From a virus: 22,291 nt of DNA. The DNA is taken from the IMG/VR virus record IMGVR_UViG_3300022542_000409, positions 1 to 22,291 of that record, one strand, 5' to 3'. Below, in pieces: positions 6,933 to 12,492 of this stretch. Each line of letters begins with the position of its first letter. The first letter of the stretch is position 1. Below the pieces are notes generated by a model. The model did no database searches, had not been told where the DNA came from, and saw only the letters and a program-made list of their open reading frames with translations. The position numbers were made by a program, and so were the translations under genes.

Positions 6933-7330
6933 CCAGAATAAGCGGAGCTACCAATTTAGATTTCGATAACATCACCCTCAACATCGATGAGCTTGAGGAA
7001 TTGGCGGGCAAAGTTCTTGTCCACGAGTTCGGTTCTAGCTCCATCGGAGCGTTAAGCACCGTTGTTTTAGCGACCCATACGGTGGGAATCGGTAAGAAGG
7101 TGCGGATTAAGGGAGTATTTATGGAGGGTGAAAATGATGCACTTTACGAACTACTGGTCAACGGCACCGTTGAATGGCAGGGGCGTAACGCATGGACAGA
7201 GCGAAATACGCAAATGGCAGTTGAGGTGGAGGCAGGTGCAGGGTTGGATATTGAACTGCAAGCGACTAATCTCAAAAACCAAATAAATGACTTTAGTGGA
7301 GGATTTTATGGATACGAACTTAACGCTTAA
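6929..7330 (+). CDS. Small beta-sandwich virion protein
   Basis: A 133-residue protein dominated by alternating hydrophobic strands: STVVLATHTVGIGKKVRIKG, then ALYELLVNGTVEWQ, then GLDIELQATNLK. It ends in GGFYGYELNA. The pattern resembles small jelly-roll or decoration-type phage domains and the C-terminal domains of the genes at 7541 and 8288. The start overlaps the previous stop (ATGA), and the end is overlapped by the next gene's start at 7308. It is probably a surface or neck component; which one cannot be told. Confidence 0.55.
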   Translation: MTRISGATNLDFDNITLNIDELEELAGKVLVHEFGSSSIGALSTVVLATHTVGIGKKVRIKGVFMEGENDALYELLVNGTVEWQGRNAWTERNTQMAVEVEAGAGLDIELQATNLKNQINDFSGGFYGYELNA

Positions 7331-7520
7331 ACAGGAGCTAGATCTCGCCGAGCTGGAAGATAAACCAGCAATGTTCAAGTTGAAACAGAGGCAAATCAAG
7401 CGAGAGATTATGAAAATGCAAATTAAAATCAAGGCTTACGAGGAATCAATTGAGCTCCTGGATGGAGAGATTGAGGAAGCCAAAAAAGAATACGCCGATT
7501 ATAAAGCCAGTTTGAAATAG
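7308..7520 (+). CDS. Short coiled-coil protein
   Basis: A 70-residue, highly charged protein, apparently one long helix with heptad-like hydrophobic spacing (LKQRQIKREIMKMQIKIKAY, then ESIELLDGEIEEAKKEY). ATG 7308 is chosen over upstream codons because TGGAGGA ends 5 bases before it. It overlaps the end of the preceding gene by 23 bases. Lys and Glu dominate. It could be a scaffold-like or assembly-helper peptide, but no family is recognised. Confidence 0.6.
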   Translation: MDTNLTLKQELDLAELEDKPAMFKLKQRQIKREIMKMQIKIKAYEESIELLDGEIEEAKKEYADYKASLK

Positions 7521-7540
7521 TTAGGAGGTGAACAGAAAAA

Positions 7541-8197
7541 ATGGCAGATTACGATAGTTCTTTACCAATAAGAACAGAAACAGATGCGGATGTCGGAGCC
7601 GCAATCTTCGACGCAACAGGCACCAATGCCTGGAATATTGATGCTAATAACATTGGTCACGTCAACCTAGACGATGGCACAAATGCCTTAGTGATTGGAC
7701 CAAATGGAGAGATCACAGTCATCATGACTGATGGTACAGACACAGTAGCGATTGATGGAAGTGGGAATCTTTCAACTCTCATTACCGATGGAACCGATGT
7801 CTTGGCAATCAATACCGATGGATCAATTAACGTCAACATCATTGATGCAGTACAAGGTGGAGAAGTCCACGAGTATGCTTTAAGTGCCGCAGTTGCCGCA
7901 GGAGCTACGGTCGATGTAGTTTCTTACACGGTGACAGCCGCAACCACTCTCATTTTGAGGGGTTGGCAGGCATCTAGCTCGGGCAAGGCAAAGGCAGTTT
8001 TGAGTGTTGGACCAGCCACAACCGAGGTTGACCAAGCAGTACGCTTCATTAGTACATCTAACGGTGGATTTAACGAAGCATTGCCGGAGGCGATTGAAGT
8101 TGTTGCCGGTGACAAGGTTTTGGTGACGATGACTAACAACGAACCAGGACAAGCCGTAGATCTATACGCATGGATCAACGGTAGAGAAGTAGCATAG
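7541..8197 (+). CDS. Beta-repeat virion protein (DGTD repeats)
   Basis: A 218-residue protein. Residues 23-99 hold four tandem units of 19-20 residues, the last three on the pattern DGT(D/N)xLxIxxDGSxxV. Such repeats probably stack as a beta-prism or beta-helix, as in phage fibres and spikes. Residues 108-218 form a separate beta-sandwich-like domain (TTLILRGWQASSSG, DKVLVTMTNNEP, VDLYAWINGREVA). TAGGAGGTGA precedes ATG 7541. The gene is followed by a strong hairpin. It is probably a virion surface protein with a stalk and a head domain; the target is unknown. Confidence 0.7.
   Translation: MADYDSSLPIRTETDADVGAAIFDATGTNAWNIDANNIGHVNLDDGTNALVIGPNGEITVIMTDGTDTVAIDGSGNLSTLITDGTDVLAINTDGSINVNIIDAVQGGEVHEYALSAAVAAGATVDVVSYTVTAATTLILRGWQASSSGKAKAVLSVGPATTEVDQAVRFISTSNGGFNEALPEAIEVVAGDKVLVTMTNNEPGQAVDLYAWINGREVA
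7607..7837 (+). repeat. Four tandem 19-20 codon repeats
   Basis: The units cover residues 23-42, 43-61, 62-80 and 81-99 of the preceding protein. The first is degenerate (ATGTNAWNID), and the other three keep DGTN or DGTD at the start of each unit. The DNA copies have diverged, so this is an old protein-level repeat and not a recent slippage product. Confidence 0.7.
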
Positions 8198-8229
8198 TCC
8201 ATCTCTGCCCGAGTGGATTATGTAGCGAA

Positions 8230-8263
8230 GTGGGCGGGGTAGCATTGGCTACCCCTCACCCAC
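8230..8263 (+). other. Strong intergenic hairpin
   Basis: GGGGTAGC (8236-8243) and GCTACCCC (8248-8255) form a perfect 8-bp stem with an ATTG loop. GTGGG (8230-8234) and CCCAC (8259-8263) extend it after a small internal loop. No T-run follows, so it is not a standard intrinsic terminator. Upstream CTGCCC (8205-8210) could pair with GGGCGG (8232-8237) instead, which would break the outer stem and part of the inner one. It may act as an RNA-processing or mRNA-stability element. Confidence 0.65.
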
Positions 8264-8287
8264 ACAATAATGATATAAAAGGAAGTA

Positions 8288-8932
8288 ATGGCAGATTTAC
8301 CATTTCAGACACAAGACGTATCAGTTAAGGATAACTTGACTGGTAAGTTCGGTTTTGTAAATGACAGCAACGAGCAATTAGTTCACGACCAAGACGCACT
8401 AACCACCTTGGAGGAGATTAGGGATGGCACGATTGTTATTTCAGGTAGTGTGACGACAAGTTGGGAATATTATTCTTCAAATGACCAGGCTTATGTAGTT
8501 ACTTATGCGGCTCAAATTACCGGAGGTGCCACCGAACAAGACTTTGTGCTAATAAGAAATCCTGTCGCTAGTGGGGTTCATTGCAGATTAAAAGGGTTTA
8601 CGTTCTCGATAACAACCAACACTACTGGTTCATTTAGGGTTTATCGACAAGCATCCATAACTACCTCTGGAACGACTCTTAATATTGGCAACTTCAGAAC
8701 TAAGACTGCCACTGGAGTTGTTGGTGCTTATAGCATTCCGACTGTTTCAGCTAGAAATAATCTTTTTTGGCAATTTGATCTTAACGCTGGCGGAGTTGGC
8801 ATAGTTCAAGTCGATGCTGGATTATCACTGATTCTTTTGGAGGGTGATGATTTGCTTTTTACACTAGAGCAGGGTTCAAATAATAACAAGTTTTCAATAA
8901 ATATCACCTGGGCGGAGGAGGATATAACGTAA
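8288..8932 (+). CDS. Beta-rich virion protein
   Basis: A 214-residue protein with no enzyme motif. Residues 1-55 are a short lead-in, and residues 60-214 are dominated by strands (DFVLIRNPVASGVHCRLKGF, TGSFRVYRQASITTSGTTL, GLSLILLEGDDLLFTLEQG, NKFSINITWAEE). This fits a jelly-roll or receptor-binding type domain like its neighbours at 6929 and 7541. GGAAG precedes the ATG. It overlaps the next gene (TAATG). Probably a decoration or fibre-associated protein. Confidence 0.6.
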   Translation: MADLPFQTQDVSVKDNLTGKFGFVNDSNEQLVHDQDALTTLEEIRDGTIVISGSVTTSWEYYSSNDQAYVVTYAAQITGGATEQDFVLIRNPVASGVHCRLKGFTFSITTNTTGSFRVYRQASITTSGTTLNIGNFRTKTATGVVGAYSIPTVSARNNLFWQFDLNAGGVGIVQVDAGLSLILLEGDDLLFTLEQGSNNNKFSINITWAEEDIT

Positions 8933-9216
8933 TGTCACAATATTTATATACAACTACTATCTACACAGAAACCGATAATGTGATTGGAATAAATGTAACT
9001 CAAAATAATATTGATTTAACAGATTATGAAAATAACCATCAATCAGATACGGTAAAAGTGACTGAGTTACAGATTGCAGAAACCACATTCAAAAGCGATT
9101 TGAGTTATGTCGATTTTGACGCTTTAATAGTTGCTCCTTATGATTGGGGAGATGTTAAGGAAGTGAATGGTGCTGGTAGTTACAATCTTTATTTAATTAC
9201 TAGCGAACCGATATAG
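8932..9216 (+). CDS. Small hypothetical protein
   Basis: A 94-residue acidic protein rich in Thr, Asn and Asp with short beta-prone segments (YLYTTTIYTETDNVIGINV, YNLYLITSEPI). It starts in a TAATG overlap with the previous gene. Its TAG stop is built into the TAGGAGG ribosome binding site of the next gene. No family is recognised. It is probably translated together with the beta-rich protein before it. Confidence 0.6.
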   Translation: MSQYLYTTTIYTETDNVIGINVTQNNIDLTDYENNHQSDTVKVTELQIAETTFKSDLSYVDFDALIVAPYDWGDVKEVNGAGSYNLYLITSEPI

Positions 9217-9223
9217 GAGGCTT

Positions 9224-9391
9224 ATGGCATCAAAATACGGCTATCAGGTCAAACAAATACCGTCAGGGGCAACTACTCAGCAGATTGAGGATGCTCTTAA
9301 TACATACGGAGCGAAAGGTTGGGAGGTTATTCAGTTTATTCAAATTGGCTCCAATCTTTATGTAACAGCCAAAAAGATATTGGTACAATAA
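9224..9391 (+). CDS. DUF4177-like small protein
   Basis: A 55-residue protein with the DUF4177-type layout: a first strand (YGYQVKQI), a helix (QQIEDALNTYGAKGWEV) containing the characteristic GWEV, then two short strands (IQFIQIGSN, LYVTAKKIL). DUF4177 proteins are small alpha-beta proteins of unknown function found in phages and bacteria. TAGGAGG precedes the ATG at ideal spacing. The last base of its stop is the first base of the next start (TAATG). Confidence 0.7.
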   Translation: MASKYGYQVKQIPSGATTQQIEDALNTYGAKGWEVIQFIQIGSNLYVTAKKILVQ

Positions 9392-9462
9392 TGGGAATAG
9401 CATTGATATTGATATTAGTAGCAGGATTGTTGATGTTAGCTATTTGGAGGCAGGACGAATGA
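9391..9462 (+). CDS. 23-residue single-pass membrane peptide
   Basis: The frame from ATG 9391 gives 23 residues: a hydrophobic stretch (MGIALILILVAGLLMLAIW) followed by RQDE. The positive charge after the helix suggests N-out, C-in. It is locked in by a TAATG overlap with the gene before and an ATGA overlap with the gene after. The GGAGG for that next gene lies within its codons. This tight setting makes it more credible than a random short frame. It could be a holin-like or host-membrane-acting peptide; no function can be assigned. Confidence 0.55.
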   Translation: MGIALILILVAGLLMLAIWRQDE

Positions 9463-9650
9463 AGTATGATATCAATAAGCTTAAAGCTCTTCGGGATAAT
9501 ATCGATCAGTATTTGGAAGTAGAGCGTGATAGAGGGTCGAAGATTGAGGATGAGGTGCAGAAAAGAGTTTCGGAAGTAGTGGATAGTGAGATTAAACCAT
9601 TATTAGAAGAATTTAAGCAATACTTAGACGACAAAGCTGAAAGTAATTGA
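9459..9650 (+). CDS. Small coiled-coil protein sharing an N-terminal module with the 6276 protein
   Basis: A 63-residue, highly charged helical protein. Its start (KLKALRDNIDQYLEVERDR) closely parallels residues 5-23 of the protein at 6276 (KLIKLRNNIQSYLDFIERE). The rest is acidic helix (EVVDSEIKPLLEEFKQYL). It is essentially the helical anchor without the beta domain. The start overlaps the previous stop (ATGA), with GGAGG upstream. Its TGA stop lies inside the TTGACA of candidate promoter P2. It may bind the same virion partner as the longer paralogue. Confidence 0.62.
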   Translation: MKYDINKLKALRDNIDQYLEVERDRGSKIEDEVQKRVSEVVDSEIKPLLEEFKQYLDDKAESN

Positions 9651-9676
9651 CACACTCGAATAGAGTGTGGTACAAC
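9647..9676 (+). promoter_or_regulatory. Candidate sigma70-type promoter P2
   Basis: TTGACA (9647-9652) is followed by an 18-base spacer and TACAAC (9671-9676), with TG at 9668-9669 as an extended -10. The spacer contains the inverted repeat CACACTC/GAGTGTG (9651-9669), which could be an operator since it covers the core promoter. Layout and distances match P1 at 3292. Confidence 0.5.
9651..9669. repeat. Perfect inverted repeat inside promoter P2
   Basis: CACACTC (9651-9657) and GAGTGTG (9663-9669) are perfect 7-base arms around a 5-base centre (GAATA). No T-run follows. Its place between the -35 and -10 elements fits an operator for a dimeric repressor or activator. It would also form an RNA hairpin if transcribed from upstream. 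Confidence 0.5.
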
Positions 9677-9687
9677 TAATAGACAGT

Positions 9688-9731
9688 AAGGGATAACCCC
9701 GCTAGTCCATCGTGGACGAGGCGGGTTTTTT
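9688..9731 (+). terminator. Motif plus intrinsic terminator in unit 2
   Basis: AAGGGATAAC (9688-9697) leads into a long hairpin: CCCGC (9698-9702) pairs with GCGGG (9721-9725), and GTCCA with TGGAC inside, around a TCG loop. Six Ts follow (9726-9731). This is a convincing Rho-independent terminator. The GGG of the motif could instead pair with the first CCC through an ATAA loop, a possible switch. The layout repeats that at 3345. Confidence 0.75.
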
Positions 9732-9768
9732 GCATCTTACGACACTAAAAAGTAGAAAGGTGAACTAT

Positions 9769-9975
9769 ATGTACGTTGACCAAGCCGAGTACAAACGAGC
9801 CAAGCGTGAAGCTAATAAGATGAAGAGGAAGTATGGCTTCGAGTCTGATGTCGAAATGGTCGACAAAGATTATGCCCACGTTCCCTCAAATGTATCTCAA
9901 AGTGCCAAAGGTGGCAAATCAAATCTTCGCAAGGCAAGCGAGATGAATATGAAGCGTTTTGGTTTAGATAGATAG
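9769..9975 (+). CDS. Small basic hypothetical protein
   Basis: A 68-residue basic protein with an N-terminal helix rich in Lys/Arg (EYKRAKREANKMKRKYGF) and a polar Ser/Lys/Gly C-terminus (NVSQSAKGGKSNLRKAS). I chose ATG 9769 because GAAAGGTG lies just upstream. A longer frame from GTG 9712 would read through the terminator hairpin and is unlikely. The stop TAG merges with the next gene's ribosome site (TAGGAG). It is one of four small polar proteins placed just before or after the capsid genes; possibly a minor capsid or DNA-binding component. Confidence 0.6.
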   Translation: MYVDQAEYKRAKREANKMKRKYGFESDVEMVDKDYAHVPSNVSQSAKGGKSNLRKASEMNMKRFGLDR

Positions 9976-9982
9976 GAGACTT

Positions 9983-10168
9983 ATGAAAGATCAACATTTC
10001 GTAGATAAAGAATCATATTGCGGACCAGGTTGCACTAGCGATCATGGAGCAATGAAGAAAGTTGGGAATCAACCCAACATCTCAGATGCCGATAGCACTA
10101 AGGAAATCAGAAGCCAATCCATTCCCAACTATCCAGGGAATCCGTGCAAATCAGGCTCTAGTTATTAA
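9983..10168 (+). CDS. Small Cys-containing hypothetical protein
   Basis: A 61-residue polar protein with three cysteines (SYCGPGCTSDHG and NPCKSG) and almost no hydrophobic core, so it is probably disordered or folded on a partner or metal. It shares a GNQP motif (VGNQPNI) with the next gene (VGNQPKEQ), suggesting the two are related. TAGGAG precedes the ATG. No family is recognised. Confidence 0.55.
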   Translation: MKDQHFVDKESYCGPGCTSDHGAMKKVGNQPNISDADSTKEIRSQSIPNYPGNPCKSGSSY

Positions 10169-10188
10169 ACAATAAATAGGAGGCAGTT

Positions 10189-10419
10189 ATGCCACAAGCA
10201 AAGTATACAGGCAGTCCATCGGGAAGCGGAAATCCCCCTGGCAAGCATTCACCGGGATACACAAGTGATCCTGGAGCGGGTGCAGGTAATTTCAACCGCA
10301 AAAAGTCATATCGAAGTGATATGCACGTTGGCATGTCCGACACCGCACCGGTGGTTGGCAACCAACCCAAAGAGCAGAAATCTAGTGAACCAATGACCAA
10401 TAACCCGGCATTGCGGTAA
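10189..10419 (+). CDS. Small Gly/Pro/Ser-rich hypothetical protein
   Basis: A 76-residue low-complexity polar protein: SGSGNPPGKHSPGYTSDPGAGAG, then a basic stretch (NFNRKKSYRSD), then the GNQP motif shared with the preceding gene. It looks disordered. TAGGAGGCAGTT directly precedes the ATG, an almost exact copy of the leader before the scaffold gene at 10534. Proximity to scaffold and capsid suggests a structural accessory role, but nothing shows it. Confidence 0.55.
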   Translation: MPQAKYTGSPSGSGNPPGKHSPGYTSDPGAGAGNFNRKKSYRSDMHVGMSDTAPVVGNQPKEQKSSEPMTNNPALR

Positions 10420-10533
10420 CTGGATTTTTTAACATTTTTATGTGTCTTAGATTTTATTTCGGGTCGTGGTCGTTACCACAGCGAAATCTCGGGCTCACGT
10501 GTCGCTACGTTATAAGCAGATAAGGAGGCAGTT
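10420..10533 (+). promoter_or_regulatory. Leader of the scaffold/capsid genes with candidate promoter
   Basis: This 114-base gap has no convincing gene. TTAACA (10429-10434), 17 bases, then TTTTAT (10452-10457) is a weak promoter candidate. The transcript would start with a perfect small hairpin, GTGGT (10466-10470), loop CGTT, ACCAC (10475-10479). AAGGAGG lies just before the scaffold ATG. A 27-codon frame from 10440 has no ribosome site and is not called. Confidence 0.35.
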
Positions 10534-11295
10534 ATGGCAGATTTGCCAAAGGCTGACGATAAACAGCCACCGGCTTCGCCACCGGAAGATAAATCAACGG
10601 GTTCAACTGAGCCGGATAAAGCAGGAGAGGGTTCGCAACCTCAATCCGATCCAGAAGAGACCGGGAGTAGTGGAGCTGAATCTCGTATTCGTAAGCTCTC
10701 TGCCGATAAGAAAAAGCTTGGACAAGAAGCAACTTATTGGAAAGAAGTAGCTGAAAGATACGCCAAGACTGACTCACAAAGAGTCACGACACCAGCACCA
10801 CAAACGACACCGCCAACCGATCAATCCGTTCCGGCTTATCAGAACGAAGAGGTTGAGAGGGCGTACAGAACATTAAAAGAGAGAGGCATGGTTACGAAGG
10901 AAGAGCTCGAAGGCTACCTCACTCGCATGGAGTGGGATCGCAAGCATGACCGAAACGTCGTTGAAATCAGTTCTAGGAAGGGTTTACCCGCCTATGATCG
11001 AAACGAAGTAGAAAGTCACGCACGAGAGAAGGGCATTTCCGATCCAATGGCGGCTTATAGAGATCTCTATTTCGATGAGATCCTAGACGCATCCAAACGG
11101 GGCGGAACTAAACCAAAATCGACCAAACCAACCACGCAAAAACCATCCAAACCAGCAGGCGATACTCGCCAGCCGATGGATCTTGATTCGTTTCGAGAGA
11201 AACTCAATGGACCAAAGGGTCGAGAGTTTTACGAGAAACTGAGTCAGAATCCTCAAGAGTTTGACGAGGTTATGAAAGCTCTCTCCGGTTCATAG
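10534..11295 (+). CDS. Capsid scaffolding protein
   Basis: A 253-residue protein with the features of a phage scaffold, which templates procapsid assembly and then leaves or is degraded. The N-terminal 50 residues are acidic, Pro/Ser-rich and disordered. A helical stretch follows (SRIRKLSADKKKLGQEATYW), then a Thr/Pro linker (about 85-100) and mixed charged helices. The C-terminal helix-loop-helix (DLDSFREKLNGPKGREFYEK) may bind the coat protein. A basic Lys/Pro/Thr linker (about 190-210) separates the last part. It directly precedes the major capsid gene, the classic position. AAGGAGG lies before ATG 10534. I see no protease motif. Confidence 0.8.
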   Translation: MADLPKADDKQPPASPPEDKSTGSTEPDKAGEGSQPQSDPEETGSSGAESRIRKLSADKKKLGQEATYWKEVAERYAKTDSQRVTTPAPQTTPPTDQSVPAYQNEEVERAYRTLKERGMVTKEELEGYLTRMEWDRKHDRNVVEISSRKGLPAYDRNEVESHAREKGISDPMAAYRDLYFDEILDASKRGGTKPKSTKPTTQKPSKPAGDTRQPMDLDSFREKLNGPKGREFYEKLSQNPQEFDEVMKALSGS

Positions 11296-11362
11296 AAGTC
11301 GTACTCCAAACAATTTTAACAATCCCATTAACAGCCAATAGAAATGGAGGTGAGAAAGTACA

Positions 11363-12223
11363 ATGGCAAACTTTACCACAACCACATCAGCAGTTTTTAT
11401 TCCCGAGGTATGGTCGGTTGAAACCTTACGTGCCGCTGAGAGAGCCCTAGTTATGGCTCCTTTAGTCAAACGCTACGACACTTTAGTCAAACAACGTGGA
11501 GACACCATTCACGTTCCCCATGTGTCTAATCTGACCGCCAACGATAAAACTCAAGATAGTGAAGTTACTCTACAGACCGTCACTGAGACCGAAACCACAA
11601 TCGCCGTCGATCAATGGAAGGAAGTATCCTTCGAAATCGAAGACATCGTGAAAGTACAGTCACAGTATGATCTCAGGAGTGAATACACCAGTAAAGCCGG
11701 TTATGCAATTGCTCAATCAGTTGATACCGATCTTTTCGGGTTGATTCCTTCACTTACCAGCACTCCAGTTGGAGTTTATGGCACCGACATCGACGATGCA
11801 GAAATCGTGGCAGGACTTCAAGTTCTTGACGTAGAAGACGCTCCTCTCGAGGATCGTTTCTTCATCATCGCTCCAAGTCAAAAAGCCGCAATTATGCAGT
11901 TAGATAAATTTGTGAAAGCAGATTATCTCGGCGAATACGACATGCCAACTCCAGTGAAAAAAGGTCCGAACAACAGATATTTATGGGGCGATATATATGG
12001 AATCCCAACCTACTACACCAACCAGGTTCCTATAGCCGCCGCAACTCCTCTTGAAACATCTAACGTGATGTTCCATAAGGAAGCATTCGCATTAGCTTTA
12101 CAGCTAAGTCCACGAACTCAAGCTTCCTACTGGCAAAAAGACCTAGCATGGCTCGTAACTTGTGACACTATCTACGGCGTAGAAGTGTTACGTGACACCT
12201 TTGGTGTCGAGATTCGATCCTAA
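11363..12223 (+). CDS. Major capsid protein (HK97 fold)
   Basis: A 286-residue protein fitting a phage major capsid protein. The start (SAVFIPEVWSVETLRAAERA) is the usual N-arm. It is followed by the strand pair around RGDTIHVPHVSNLTAND, an E-loop-like VTLQTVTETETTIAVDQWKE, a long helix (SEYTSKAGYAIAQSVDTDLFG) and A-domain strands (DRFFIIAPSQKAAIM, GDIYGIPTYYTNQVP, SNVMFHKEAFALALQL). The pattern matches the coat proteins of many podo- and siphoviruses with a separate scaffold. Length is in range. GGAGGTGAGA precedes the ATG, a strong ribosome site suited to an abundant product. A large hairpin follows the stop. Confidence 0.9.
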   Translation: MANFTTTTSAVFIPEVWSVETLRAAERALVMAPLVKRYDTLVKQRGDTIHVPHVSNLTANDKTQDSEVTLQTVTETETTIAVDQWKEVSFEIEDIVKVQSQYDLRSEYTSKAGYAIAQSVDTDLFGLIPSLTSTPVGVYGTDIDDAEIVAGLQVLDVEDAPLEDRFFIIAPSQKAAIMQLDKFVKADYLGEYDMPTPVKKGPNNRYLWGDIYGIPTYYTNQVPIAAATPLETSNVMFHKEAFALALQLSPRTQASYWQKDLAWLVTCDTIYGVEVLRDTFGVEIRS

Positions 12224-12235
12224 TAGGAGACTGAA

Positions 12236-12282
12236 ACGATAATCGTGGGGAGGCTCCTGTCCGACCTCCCCACACCTATCGT
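12236..12282 (+). other. Two-part hairpin after the major capsid gene
   Basis: The inner stem is a perfect 9 bp: GTGGGGAGG (12245-12253) with CCTCCCCAC (12265-12273) around an 11-base loop. A second perfect 6-bp stem, ACGATA (12236-12241) with TATCGT (12277-12282), encloses it across a symmetric 3x3 internal loop. No T-run follows. It sits 13 bases after the capsid stop, so it could stabilise the capsid mRNA 3' end, terminate weakly, or be a processing site. Confidence 0.75.
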
Positions 12283-12300
12283 AATTATTGAGGGAAACAG

Positions 12301-12492
12301 ATGGCAATATCAGATAGCGACTACAATCGAGGCGGTTACGCAAAGCGTAAGGTCTCGAGAGAGTTTGTGAATGAAGCTCACTCTCGCACTTCAGCACCCA
12401 ATGGCAAGGTTGCTCGAGGTGAAGCAGGCAAACAACTGCTACGTCGCAAGATAGAGAAACAGAAATACTATGAAAGAAATCGGGCAGTATAG
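12301..12492 (+). CDS. Small basic hypothetical protein
   Basis: A 63-residue basic, polar protein (DYNRGGYAKRKVSREF, then LLRRKIEKQKYYERNRAV) with no hydrophobic core at its start and a basic C-terminal helix. GAGGGA precedes the ATG. Its last 23 bases overlap the glycosyltransferase start. It resembles the small polar proteins at 9769 and 13102 in composition. No family is recognised. Confidence 0.55.
   Translation: MAISDSDYNRGGYAKRKVSREFVNEAHSRTSAPNGKVARGEAGKQLLRRKIEKQKYYERNRAV

Noticed and set aside
8201-8287. tRNA-like structure
   Set aside because: There is no cloverleaf, anticodon arm or T-loop motif; only hairpins are present.
9712-9768. Longer GTG start for the basic protein at 9769
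   Set aside because: It would read through the terminator hairpin and T-run, while ATG 9769 has a good GAAAGGTG ribosome site.
10466-10750. 94-codon + frame overlapping the scaffold gene
   Set aside because: It is a shadow of the scaffold in another frame, Arg/Gln-rich from frame-shifted reading, and has no ribosome site.
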